A DNA stretch of 64,000 bases from NCBI RefSeq assembly GCF_021018805.1, contig NC_086250.1, positions 68,645,322 to 68,709,321 of the forward strand, written 5' to 3'. The stretch comes from Prinia subflava (lineage: Eukaryota; Chordata; Aves; Passeriformes; Cisticolidae). The notes beneath the pieces are model-generated. The model was not told where the DNA came from, searched no databases, and saw only the letters and a list, made by a program, of their open reading frames with translations. The position numbers and the translations under genes are program-made. This document shows positions 12,530 to 25,000 of the stretch, piece by piece (the stretch's first letter is position 1; each line of letters begins with the position of its first letter).

Positions 12530-15500
12530 AAAAGATCTGGGAACTGCTGGAGGCTCTGCCACCCCAAGGACACCAAAGGGCATCTCAAGGGACCCTGAGT
12601 GTTTTTCTGAGCAGCAGAATCCTACCTGGTGTACCTGAGCAGTGAGTTGTAGAGATCTGAGCTAGCAATAGGGGCTCATTCTGGAGTCACTAGGGAGAAA
12701 TGGGCCCCTCCACAAGATAACCCCTTTGACCTAAAAATGTGACAGTTTTGCAGAAAATTACTGGCTCTTAAGGAGCTGTCCTTTCTTTCTGCAGACTATG
12801 CAGGGAACATGCGTGATACAGAGAAGCAATTGTTAGATACCTGATTTAAGGACCATGAACTTTGTCCTCTGTGACCCTCACTTGTGTCCTTTGAGATGAA
12901 ATTTCATGTTTTACTTGGGAGTAGCCCTAAGCCATTTACACAAGGTTTCTGTCCTTCCATGAAAGAAGTGGTCATGACATTAAAAGACAAACACCAGAAC
13001 TGATTACCATCCATATCTGACATACATTAAAAACTAACTGAATATTAATTTACAAGACAAAGCATGCCATAATGGGCTGTCAATATATTCAATTTAACAT
13101 GTACAACACATGACCAAAGAAAGCCACCCAGGGGATTGTGCTGCCTGGATTCTTCAATAAAATGGCAACCTTTAGATGTATTAAATATACATTCTGGGGA
13201 GGGGGTGGTAAAAAAAGAGGTAAGAATGAAAATCTATAGCTGAGAGAAACACAAGCCCAGAGGGAAAATTCAAGATCTGTTTATGTGTAATTGGGTTTTG
13301 CTTTGTGAAAATCTTGACAGCTAGAGGAGCTGCCTCATTGCATGAGACTGTTAATCACATTCAGGGATCTACATGCTGCTAACTGCATACAAAATTCCTG
13401 GAGATTTACAGCCTTTGCTCTGGTTTTACCTCATTTACACCACATATCACCTTATAGATGTATCTCAGCACATGTGTGGGATTTAAATTTGAGAATTATC
13501 TCAGTATCTTAATGACTAATCTTGAATGATGAAACTGTGAGTCCAGCACTGTTGCACACCCTGAAGTAATTTGAGTTGTGACAGTCTGTAATTCATACTG
13601 TAAATCAGTGAAACTGGAGACATATTTTTTAATTTGGCTTAGGCACATGTGTGTGCTGGATTAATAAAAATCAGTACAGACAGACAAAATTTTGTATTAA
13701 CATGTTAGTTATAGCATAGTTTCATAATCAGTAGTTTGCAAGTTAAGTTACAGCACATCTGTAAAGGGAGGGCTACAGCCTGAGCAGAAAATCAACAACA
13801 CTCCAAAATATCAGCATATTATGATCCTTCTTACTTCAACAGCAAAAAAAAAAGAGAACATCAATGAGCTATGGATTGGATACCAGTGAGCTTCATCCTT
13901 CCAGAGTCTCTGTGAGCTTCAAATTCTGTGCTATTTGCATCTCTGTTGTCCTTTCCTATTTACATTTCCTTGCTCTGCCTAAAAGACCTTGCTTCCTCAT
14001 CACTGCTCATTCTGATATTTTGTTCCTTAGAATACTCCAAACCTGAATAATTAGGGAGTTCTGTGATGTAGGTTTGAGCTCCCTCTGGCTGAGGATGTTT
14101 AACCACAGTCTACCTTCCAAAATTTCCACCCAAGGCCCATCCTTAAAAACAGCTATTCCAAATCATTAAATTAAGGGGTGTCAGCAGATAATGACTGAAA
14201 AAACCAGATGACAGGACATGAGATTTGAGGGATACTTTATTGAGGATTTCAATGTCAAATATTAACACTGCCTTATGGAACATTTGGGAATGTAAACCCT
14301 GGGAAAACAGAAGCTGGAGAAGAGGGGACAGCAAATCCACCTTAGTTTGCACCAACTATGTATGATTGATGCCTCTTAAAATGTAGAGCCAAGTTCAAGT
14401 TTAAATGCAAAATTCTTCCAGTTTAGAGTGTTCTGAGTGAGAATATCTTGAAGATGAAGCATTCTATGCCTGCTAGTGCAAGTCATGGGCCAGAAATCAG
14501 AGTTTATGAGGAAAGCCTGTGGAAAGTGGTTACACAAGGGATTTCCACCTTGACTTGGAAGCTTTTGTTCTTGCCTTTTGTTCTTACAGGAATATAAATG
14601 AAGCAATGGAAAGGTATTCTCATCCAAAATGCTTCATGCCCTGACACCATGCAAAGCTGTGAGGCACCCAAATTATCCATTCCCAGCCTTGGGGTCTCTC
14701 TGGCCACATCAGCACAGTGCAAAACCAGAAATTACAGCAAGAAATGTCTTCCAACACTGCACAGCGAGCATTTCTGAGCATGTTTGGACAATTAAATCTG
14801 CTACTGAGTAAGGAGATACCTGATGAATGTGGTCATCTTTTCTGGTAGACTCCCTGGAAATCAGGAAGACTGGATCATTGAGTGGGATTTAAATTTTTGA
14901 AGCCTTAGTTCTGATTTAGGTGGAACAGGGATTTAGGCATTCCAGTTCACACTGTCTATTTAGACAGTAAGCTCCTCACAGGAGTGATCTTCAGATCTGA
15001 AGACATCTGTCAGCATTTAACAATTAAATAGGAAGGTCTTGGTTAAAACAGAAGGGTAAGAAAAAATTCAGGATTCCACTCTAGATGAGGAGACTTACAG
15101 GATGCTGGATGTGTATTCTGCCACACATCATCTGGCCAGCTTTAGAAATGTCACTTTTCTTTCTTATTTCTCAGCTTCTCTGTAGAGAATGAAGGAAAAT
15201 TTTCATTCTTGCAATTGTTGTGTGTGTAATATATGTATTATTCTTTAGAAATACCAACACACTAGAGAGAAGCAGCTAATATAAAACCTTGGATGAAAAG
15301 CTTTTATGCTAAACAGAACTTCAGATTAGCCTCTATGCTTAAATTTCCAAGTGTAAAAAATTGAGATAATACTCTTGCTTATAGTCTACAAGGGATTTTG
15401 AGTTCTGGAGAGGATGGGAGCTTATGTAAGTATGATATATGCAATGATGTATGTCACATAAACAGAGCCTACATAAGACTTCATGAAACACTTGGAACTA

Positions 15501-15885
15501 CACACTGTAGGTAGACAGTGCCTTAATTTCCTTTTTTTTTTTGAATTTCACAACAAACAATTGGCACCAGTACAGATTAAATCACTTTTTTCCCCAAATC
15601 CTTTAAAAAATAATTAAAACCTGGAAAATACTTAGGTAGGACAACCCTTTAATGCAATCAGTTACTAAAATAACTCCAAAAGCTGCCATTGTGATCAAGG
15701 TTTTCAGCAATCCCTTAGCTGTGTCCGAAATACTTTCATACAGCATTTGTTTTTCATCTCTGTTTAAAAAGTGGACACTGACATTAAAGCCTGTTGCAGA
15801 CAAGGTCTGAAGGAGAATCCAGTCCAATGCCTAGCACAAAACTGAGAAGTAGAACAGTGTTGATTTCATAGTTACTGGGTAATAT
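12530..15885. other. Unique sequence, no gene seen
   Basis: I see no repeat family, RNA gene or supported exon. Open frames stay under 85 codons. A T run lies near 15531-15542. Confidence 0.6.
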
Positions 15886-15985
15886 TAAAAAAAAAATGCA
15901 AAAAAAGCCAACAAAACCGATAATAATTATAAAACCAAACAAGCAAAACAAACCAAACAAACCCCCAAAACCCCACCCCAAACTA
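15886..15985 (+). repeat. A/C-rich low-complexity tract
   Basis: About 100 bases contain almost only A and C, with repeated AAAC and CAAA motifs and a C-rich end (CCCCCAAAACCCC). The opposite strand reads as G/T-rich and opens a spurious F/G-rich frame. It is not a clean microsatellite. Confidence 0.8.
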
Positions 15986-18080
15986 AATTTTTATAGAATT
16001 CAGTGCTTTGAGCTCATTAAAATAGTAAAACAAAGAAAGAAGTCATAACAACTTGTCTGAATAATGAAATAAGAGCAGCAGTTTCTACATTAGTATAGTG
16101 GGAGGAAAAACATCTCTGGTTTGGGGAATTTTGTCAGTTGTAGAGAGAACGGTGGGATGCAAATATCTAATGAACATATATATAGTGCACATTTGTTGTT
16201 AGCTCCTTAACTCAATATACTCTTAGCATTCAAAATGTTTATATGTAGCTTTTTCTCCAAGTGAACACACTATAATTGTATGGAAAAATACCCCCAAATA
16301 TAAATGGTGAGGAAAACATGGAAAAAGAGAAGAGATGTGTGTGATGGGTGAAGAATTCTGCAGATATTTTAGGATAGTGTTTGGGAAGACTGTCTTCAAA
16401 AGGCACCTCCAGAAGATTAATCCCATCTCCATGTAAGAGTTTAAACGAGTTATTTTGTTGAGGTGCTTGTTGCTGTCCATTGAATTCAAAGGGAGCCCTA
16501 CAATAACAATCTCTGTAAGTTTTAAAATTTCTCTGAACACCTGAAAGCCTCACAGCCCTCCTCCAACCGCTCTGTTGTTTTAGATGTCTGACAAAGACAC
16601 ACAGGGCACTGAGCACAACTTGGCTTCCCTGCAGAGCTCGGAGGGTGAAGCCCCAGTAACTTGGGAGACATCCAATTGTGAACCTGAAAGCTGCAGAACT
16701 GGTCAAGAATCTACCAAAAAAAAAGGTTCCCAAAGAAACAAGAATTGTTCAAACACACAACAGAATTGACAGGAAATATGCTCTCACAAAACAAGTAAAA
16801 GCAAACTCCAAAACTCTTAATAACCGGGTGACTAAGGAATGAATCTGAGTTATGTAAATTGAAGTTCAGATTCCTGATTTGAATTAGGTACAGGGAAAAA
16901 TTCCTTTTATCACCCTACTGGAATACCCTATTAATGTCCTATGAGGACTGTCTCTACGTCTTTGAAAATCTTTACAGTCTTAGTTTAATTTTTGTTTGGA
17001 ACACATGAATTTCTGGAATCTTGTAACTTTTTTCCCCAAGCACAACTCCTGCTCACTGTAACCATAACTTATCAGGCAGCCAACAAGGAAAAAAGAAGCC
17101 AAACCCATATTAAATTCTGCTGCATCTAGACAAGAAATATATACTGGGACTGATCCAAAAGCCACTTAAAAGCATGAAACATTCTATGGGGTTGGATTGT
17201 GCACAGATAAATTTCACATGTATGCATACAGTGCTTATAGATATACAGTATGCAAGCTACACCAATTTTTCCTGAATACTGAGATATATATCAGTCTAAC
17301 AGAACAGTTCAGATTAAAAATAAAGTAATTTTTTTAATATATTAAATTATCTCTGCACATCTAAATGCCATTCCAACAAGCAGAGATGACATGTTTATGT
17401 ACAACTCTTTATGAAAAGTAGGTGCCATTTGTTTATGCCAATGAGAGACAGGGAGAAGTACATATATGAACAGGTATATAAATTCATTAAATTGCTTTTT
17501 ATGTGCACATCCTCAAACGGAAATTTGCAATTTGCCAATCCATCTTCTTCTGGACTGCTTCCAATATTGCAGCAGTGGTGAGAAATCCAGAAATCATTAT
17601 CCAGCCTTCAATCAATATCTTACAGGCTGGGCTAACTTCCTTTATCTTAATGGTTAGATAGTGACTGGCAAGAGCAATAACACTGAGATAAGACTGGATT
17701 CATATCGCTCCTTGTCAACATTCTTGGCACGCTGCTCGTTTTTTATTCTTGAATAGAGACCCAATCAATCCTAACTCCTAAAATTACCGGTGGCAATGCC
17801 TGGAATGTTGTAGAAGCTTTAATGATATCTCAGTTTTAGAGACGTTTGGCTCTCACGACTTTTTATAGAACAGCTTGCTGAAGGATAAGCTTATTTAATT
17901 CAGACAGAGAAACATATTTCATGAGGTGTTCTCACATCACTGAAGACGTGTGTGAAAGGTTGTTTGTCACTGCTGTCTTTGCTTAGTCCATTGCTAGGGT
18001 ATCACATCTGCCCTCTGTGAGATTCTGGTCTGGGAGGGAGTGAAATATTTGTTAATAGCAGGTAAAGGTGGGTCTAAGGA
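15986..18080. other. Unique sequence with opposed weak ORFs, no gene called
   Basis: A 164-codon minus-strand frame (16239-16733) overlaps a 61-codon plus-strand frame (16584-16769). Neither shows a recognisable domain. The plus-strand product is hydrophilic, with an acidic front and a Lys/Arg/Asn-rich end, and is discussed as a finding. Nothing else is seen. Confidence 0.5.
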
Positions 18081-18103
18081 GATGAGAACATTTGGTTCTC
18101 ATC
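18081..18103. repeat. Perfect 9-bp inverted repeat
   Basis: GATGAGAAC at 18081-18089 is followed by a five-base loop and its exact reverse complement GTTCTCATC at 18095-18103. No terminator-like T run follows and no RNA gene is recognised. Confidence 0.8.
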
Positions 18104-19934
18104 TACTCCAACACCCAGAACTTTAAGGCTATGAACATCTTCAGTAAATTATTCTCCAGCCTTGTAGCATTCAGGGGCTCTACCTGAAGGTCACAATAAG
18201 TCCCAGCTCTGCCATGTTCCCTGCACCAGGCTCTGCTGCAGCTGGCTGTGGATGTCAGGGATGGTGTTTACACCCTTAGGTCACTCAACCAACCCAGTCT
18301 GTGGGTGCTGGCTCTGAACTTCACTCAGGAACACCTTATTTTTTAATTTTCTTTTTCTGAAGTACCCATTGCAGCCACCCTGATAGTGAACATGTTAACA
18401 TGACACCCATTAAAGAATTATTTGGCCAAATGCAAGGAAGGGAATTATTTCACTTGTTAAATAAATGACTCAAGGGGTAGGAAAAATAGGGAAGAGAAAT
18501 GACTCCCCCTAAAATACAGCTCACAGTCATCATGCCTGGCTTCTTTCTGCTAAAAATGAAAGGTATACTCAGTTCAATTTACTTCAACATCTTAACACTC
18601 ATTTGGGATGTGAGAAATGCAGGCTACTAACCCATAAAAACAAACACACTTCTCACAAGGATTTTAGGATGGTAGACTGCCCTGGAAATTTTCAGGATGA
18701 TGTTTTGTTTTATAAATTCACCTTGTATTTGTTAATTAAACTTTTTTTGTTGTTGTTTTTGAAAGGAAAAGGACTTCGTGACTCTTTGGTAGAAAGCAGT
18801 ATTAGTCTTTCATCATTTGAAAGGCAGGTAACAATATCTAGAAAAAAACCCAAAAATGGATACAAGGCTATCTTCCTAATTAAACACTAAGACTGCAGTA
18901 TAGAGTCTCACACCACACTGTAAATATGAAATTAGGGATCCTAGATGAAATGTCAGAAGCTTTTCGTTATGAGTTTATATCAGCAACTTGATTATCATAT
19001 TGATTCTGCATATCAATGAGATAACATCCCACAGTGTTTATTCTTCACCCAATTGCTTTCTTGAACATAATAAAATTAAATCCAATATGATATTAAATGT
19101 AAACATACAGTGATATTATATGTAAATATCCATTTAAATATCTCTCTGCTTATTGATATTCAAATTCTCTCTGCAAGTGTAACATTGCTAACTACAATAA
19201 TATATTTTTCAACCTTCATCCAGGGACTGGAACTAAAAAGAGGATAATCTATTTCTATTCCTTTCCATAATAACATTGCATTATTTATGTAGAAGAAAAT
19301 GAAAATAGTAAGTCTATTCTGCCTGCACTACGCTTCTTAGTTGATCCCTCCTGACTGGTCTTGGAAAGCAGAATGGAAAAAAAGAATGTGATGCACATGC
19401 TAAACTGGTGCTGGCCAGACTGAGCAGACAATTTTTACCTTGCCCTCCACAAATCAAGAGCTATATTTAGACTGTAAACTCCTGACCCAGGCAACCTCTT
19501 TGTTCTGTGTTTGTACTGAGACCAATGCTATGGGGCCCTGTCCTTGTCACTGGACTCTTGTGTAACACAGTAAAACAACTAAATACAAGTTATTTTCTGT
19601 TTTGTGGAACTGGAGGCCTTGGTGTTGGGGGTTTCTTTTGTGCAGTGACATTGTGTGTTCTCAGGATGTTCAGCAGTGACTCAGAACATGATCCTGTGCT
19701 GTAACAACACCATCATTACTGCTGCCACTTGTACCCACAGGTGGGAGCCTGAATCCCATTTTTCTGTGAACTGGTGCATTTGTCCTTTTATTCCTCTGTG
19801 CTATTGAGTATTTGAAGTCACCAGCCTATGCCAGCTCCCTAGAAAACCTTGTCTTTTTTCTTTCTATGCTGATTTGGTTCAAATACCTACCCAGATCTTC
19901 CATTATTAAAATACAAGTAAAAAACTTGACAGAC
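18104..19934. other. Unique sequence, no gene seen
   Basis: This is AT-rich unique sequence. The longest frame is 95 codons (18603-18890, plus) and has no recognisable domain. The part at 18090-18330 is somewhat GC-richer but matches no repeat I know. Confidence 0.55.
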
Positions 19935-20065
19935 TGATTGAATGGTTACAGTTGGAAAGGGACATCAAAGCCCATCTGTTTCCAAGGCCCTGCCATGGAC
20001 AAGGACACCTTCCACTAGATCAGGTTGCTTCAACCTGCCTTGAACACTTCCAGCTACTACTTCAT
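19935..20065 (-). mobile_element. CR1 LINE 3'-end fragment
   Basis: The segment reads 'gattgaatggttacagttggaaagggac', then GCCCTGCCATGGACAAGGAC, CACCTTCCACTAGATCAGG and 'cttgaacacttccagc'. These are successive blocks of the CR1 3' end in minus orientation. A piece between the last two blocks is deleted ('ggttgcttcaacctgccttgaac'). Confidence 0.88.
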
Positions 20066-21317
20066 GTTTTTAATAAAATATATATAAGCCAATTGCAATT
20101 ATCAAAATATTTATTTTTTTTCAAGGTAGTAAATAACAACAGATTTGACATTGTATTTCTCCAGTACAAAGTCAACAGGTGTCAGACAGTTTTTATTTTG
20201 AAGATTTCTTATTCAACAAAGCAAACAGAATAAGGGAGAATGTTAGAATCTCTAAAAAGCTTTCACTTAATTAATAATAACAGAAATGTAACTGTTTAGC
20301 AAAAATACTCAAAAGAGCACTGGAAAAATTGTTCCAAATAAAACAACTTATATCCCACTCGAAAGGACTGAATCCTCCTTACTTGAATTTCTGTCTGTGT
20401 CTTTTTACTTCTTGCATGGATAAGGGGGAAGCTGAATCAGTCCATCAAAACTTCACAGTTCAAAACTAATCAATGGAGTAGTTGAGCAAATTTTTATTCC
20501 ATTCAGAACTGAACCCAAAGATAACTGGTGATTTAACAAGAACTAATCATGAGCTGGAAAAAGAAAAGGTTTCTTTTTTGTGTTGTTTCACAACTTCATG
20601 TAATTACACATCTGAAATAAAAATTATGGCTGTGGACTCATGTTTGGTACTTTGCCTCTTAATACATGATATTACACTTGACTTCTCCTTTTGCAATGTC
20701 AGTAGATAAGAACATAATTGCTTTCTTTGTCTAATCTTGCCTTTGTGCTCCAAGCTTGCCATTTTACATAAGACTATTTTCCATGTTGTAGTGGTCTATG
20801 TGTTTCTACTTTAACCATCCTCAGAGCTTACTGTCACTTTCTACTTCATAAATACTGAATATAATATCTCTCAAATGCTTTATTAGATTGGTTGTCTTAA
20901 TCAAATTCTGTGAAATTAATATGTAATCTGGATATTGTTGTTAGCCTCAACACAGACATTTTTTTGGCCTGAGAGCAGTATTTCTCTAAGAAAATTTTTC
21001 CTATTAGAGACATTTCTTTTGTTATAAATTGCTCCTTAAAGATACTTGATGTTTTATTTTGAGATATCAACCTATTTGTAAGTTCCTGGAAAATTATAAT
21101 GAGAACTAACCCACAGCTAATTGCCCAACTCACGTATTATATAATACAGAAACTGCTGTAGAGAATCATTATTTGATGTTGCAGATCATGTCGTAAATGT
21201 TTGGTTGATTTTTGATGGTATCAGAAGAATTTGAGTGGCGGAGGTAAATGTGTTTGCCCAACATATAATTAATGAAATGGGTGATGTTTGTTAAACACCA
21301 CATATCTGAGACTTAAC
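20066..21317. other. Unique AT-rich sequence, no gene seen
   Basis: No repeat, RNA gene or supported exon is seen. Open frames are at most 93 codons and the first of them overlaps the adjacent CR1 relic. Confidence 0.6.
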
Positions 21318-21586
21318 AAAAAGAAAAGAAAAGAAAAGAAAAGAAAAGAAAAGAAAAGAAAAGAAAAGAAAAGAAAAGAAAAGAAAAGAAAAGAAAACAA
21401 AAGAAAAGAAAAGAAAAGAGAAAAGAAAAGAAAAGAAAAGAAAAGAAAAGAAAAGAAAAGAAAAGAAAAGAAAAGAAAAGAAAAGAAAAGAAAAGAAAAG
21501 AAAAGAAAAGAAAAGAAAAGAAAAGAAAAGAAAAGAAAAGAAAAGAAAAGAAAAGAAAAGAAAAGAAAAGAAAAGAAAAGAAAAGA
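21318..21586 (+). repeat. (AAAAG)n pentanucleotide microsatellite, about 54 units
   Basis: The plus strand is an almost pure AAAAG array of 269 bp. Two interruptions are visible: a C at 21398 and a phase-changing GAG near 21418-21421. After that, about 33 units (21421-21585) are perfect. One strand is pure purine. Long Lys/Arg/Glu-rich and Phe/Ser/Leu-rich frames on the two strands are translations of the array and not genes. Array length in an assembly is often unreliable. Confidence 0.98.
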
Positions 21587-21926
21587 GGATACTTTCAATT
21601 TGCAGAGTTTACTTTTTGTTTACTAATTTTTATATAATTATGGGCCAGTCAAGATTACCCAGATGAAAATGTATAATCCCTGGGAGTGATGAGTATACCT
21701 TAAATGACTGCTGGCAGCAAGGAAAAAAAGTATATCAGTATTGCACTGTGAACCATACAAGCTTAAAATTAAAAAAATCTCATCTTCTATGGGCTAAATT
21801 TTTGCTCTCATATACCTATCAAAGGGAATTTATAACAAAGAATTGATCCTAAATACTTTGGCTATAAAGAAGAAGTAGAAAGGGATTTAGTTCATGGAAA
21901 GGTTTGGCTTCACATTTTGATTTCAG
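21587..21926. other. Unique sequence, no gene seen
   Basis: Short AT-rich interval between the AAAAG array and the possible exon. Its right end (21907-21926) is pyrimidine-leaning and finishes in TTTCAG. Confidence 0.6.
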
Positions 21927-22024
21927 CAAACCAAATAACCTCACCTGATCCCTCCACTTTCTCTGAAGAAGTCCTGACTTCCCATGAAATTGTGAGCATT
22001 ATTGAAGGATTGAAACTTGATAAG
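21927..22024 (+). other. Possible exon or decayed LINE coding segment
   Basis: What is seen: a frame open from 21917 to 22105. Its first part is preceded by a pyrimidine-leaning tract ending TTTCAG and runs to AAG|GTGTGG, a usable but not strong donor. The enclosed 98 bases would encode about 33 residues, rich in Ser, Thr, Pro and Glu and ending in an amphipathic stretch (HEIVSIIEGLKLDK). The segment enters in the middle of a codon and leaves at a codon boundary. Reading on past the donor-like site gives DKVWGLGAW, which loosely fits the K-x-x-G-x-D-G block of LINE reverse transcriptases. A decayed LINE is therefore a real alternative to a host exon. I do not recognise a host protein. It could also be chance. 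Confidence 0.2.
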
Positions 22025-25000
22025 GTGTGGGGGCTGGGGGCATGGAGTGTTTGTCTGGGGAATATTGTGTGCTTAGAGATTCAGCTCAGGGTGTCTGTGA
22101 GATGAGGATTGCTCTAGAAAACTGCCAGAAGTTTTGTCTTCAAATCTCAACTCTTTGGACTTCTGAAAGGTTGAGAGCTTTTATTTTCTCCAATTCTGTC
22201 TGCAAAGCAGACTATTTCCTGTTTTTTGAAGAGTTGTAAATAGGCTGATATGACTGGGTAGACATTCATTATGAAAGCTGTAACAATAATTAAAACTGTT
22301 TTCTATTGTATCTTTTCAGTTTTAGGAGTAGTGATTAAAAATGTATTGAACTGTTTTAAGATCCAAAAGGCACAATTTTAAAAAACAAAAACTTGTGAGT
22401 GTAGCAAGATCATTGAGGTCCTTAGGAATGTACAGCTGGAAGAAAAATATGAGAGACACCTTGTAAAAGATAAACTGTGATGCCATTTTTCAATTCGGGA
22501 GCCCAGATCACAGTAATTCCAGCACAATGCAGGAATGTTAGGAATGGTTATTGATTGCTGATAATTCCTTCTGTCCCCAGTGCCTCTCTGGTGACTTCTC
22601 TGCTGGTAACTCAAGACAGGCTGAACACAGATAGCACTGCATGGCTCATTTCCATACAGATGAACTCTGTCACCTTCCAAAACCATCCTGGCTGCACCTC
22701 AGACTGCCCCAGCACAACTGGGTGCCAGATTTGTGTGGAAGAAATGATGTTGAGAGCCCAAAACTATTGCAAAGCCATCCTGTATCTGAACTCAGCTGCT
22801 CCTGTGCACCACTGGTCCCTGGAAGGAATTGGACTCTTTCAAGGAAAAATCCTCCCTTTACTCTGATAGTCCAGGCTGAGCTCTCCATCACTCAGTTCCT
22901 GCTTCATGGGTATTGCTGTGCCTGGGAAACAGAGGAGTCACCTGAGGAAAGATGCTTGTGGCACCTCATAAAACTTGGCATCTAGAGACACAGGAAGGGT
23001 GATGTCCATGTGATGCCTTTGATTGGAACTGGACTGAAAAACCTCCCGAGCACAGAAATTAAGCCAAAGGCCCAGATTTGAAAGCTAACACAGGCAATTA
23101 ATAACTCCTTAGGCACAGCTTAGTGGCACAGGGCACAAGTGGGATATAAAACACCACCAGACAGCTCTTCCACTATGGCTTTCACCCAGGAAAACCCAGG
23201 TAGTTTGAGGAGGTCAGCCAGATTCAATCGATGGGAAAGCTGGGGTTGGGACTTGTGTGGTACTAACTGAAGTTGTCATTTAAATGAAACACTTTGCTTA
23301 GATTAAAAAAAACAACCCCAAACACAGGGAAAGTAATTCTCTCTGCATTTTGTTGTCCTCTTTGTTCATTTTTCACCTTTTGAAGCTGTACAAAAGCATC
23401 TTGGCATTTTCAGTATGATTAACACAGCCCCAGAATGGATTTGAAGTCAGAGGGTAGCTTGTCCTAAGATTGCTTTTAAAGAATAACATGTATTGTTTTG
23501 AGGTGTCAGCAGTGTTGTGCATCGTGCACTAAGCTCTCCCCTGTCTTGCTGTGTTTAAGGGGATTTCAGAGCAGATATTTTAAATCCAGGTGCACAAGTC
23601 AGAGTTCACATGTACAGCAAAGCAATTAACTTGCTGCAGGGTGGAAGGAGGCAAAATTTACAGGTATATAGAGCCAAAGAGGTTTTACTGGATCTTAACA
23701 GATTCAGTGGCTTTAATAGGTGAGTGTAGAGCAGAAATACTTGGTTTGGGAGTTTAGGGTGGTTTAGGAGCATTTGGATTTTAACTCTGTTTCTACTGTA
23801 TAGCCCGGACTACAGTCACCTTGACTTTTTACACATTGTCACCTCCCTTGCCAAAACATCACCAAAACATCAGCTGAGCATTTTTCATGGTGATATTTTG
23901 AGAAAGGTGATAAAATACTTGCTATTACATGCATTTCAGAGTGAAATTTCTGACCAGTTCTGCAGAACGATTTTGGATTATGCAATTTTTATGCCTTCCT
24001 TGAGTTTTATGGCAGGTTCCAGATGAAAGCCCTGGAAGTAATTCTTTCTGTTGTTACATCTTTATTATAAGTAGCATTGATGACTCCACTTTAAGACTGA
24101 GCAAACACAAATAAAAATGGAGAGATGAAGAAGATATGTGGTTTTGCACTACAGACCATATAACACAAATAAATTAATGATTTTACACGTGATCTGTAGA
24201 ACCTGCTTCACTCACCAATAATAAAGGTTATAGATTTGTTTTCATATTTCTAAAAATTGATTTGTAAACATTTTATACAGAATTTCCTGCCCATTAAGAG
24301 GTATGAAATTACACATCATCCGAAAAATCCCAAGAAAACTATTTTATTTACATCAGAGTCAATCAAAAAACCAAAAGAATTTATCTGAACACTTACAAAT
24401 ATATTTTCTTTCAGTTGTTTTTATTGAAAGAACCTTTTGTGACTATTAATAGCTTTCATATAACATCAGTTTCAGCAGCCTGACCTGACTCCAGACACAA
24501 AGTTAAATGTAAACTAATGAGCACTTAACTTTCCATTACATAAATGGACATTTATCAGATGACAAATTAAAACCAATAAGACACCAAGACAAATGTGCTG
24601 TCAACAGCATTAAGATGGGTCATTTTCACTACTCCTCTCAACTGTACATTAATAAGCATTCCCTAGTGCAGTGTATTCAGGGCTTTGATATTGATTTTTC
24701 CAGCAGTCCAAGACAAGTCAAAGTTTCTCCACACAGCATGGTGTTGAATCCCACAAGAAATATGGTAAATGTGAGTGTGATTTTGAAGCCATGATGACTA
24801 GAGAAGTCAAATATGTATAAAAGATATTTAAGGAGAGCATACAAAAAATACAGGGTATTTTATTTTGTACTTAGGCTCATTTTCAGAAATGTGTCTCCAG
24901 ATATTTCAGCATTGTGAACACACTAAATATTCAGGCAGTGCAGAAATGAAAAGGTTAGTCTCTGTGCTCTATTTAAAAAGAACGAATAAAAGAAAGAGTT

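Noticed and set aside
16239..16733. 164-codon minus-strand open frame
   Set aside because: No recognisable domain; overlapped on the other strand by another open frame; within chance expectation.
21269..21626. Lys/Arg/Glu-rich and Phe/Ser/Leu-rich frames of about 110 codons
   Set aside because: They are translations of the AAAAG microsatellite on its two strands.
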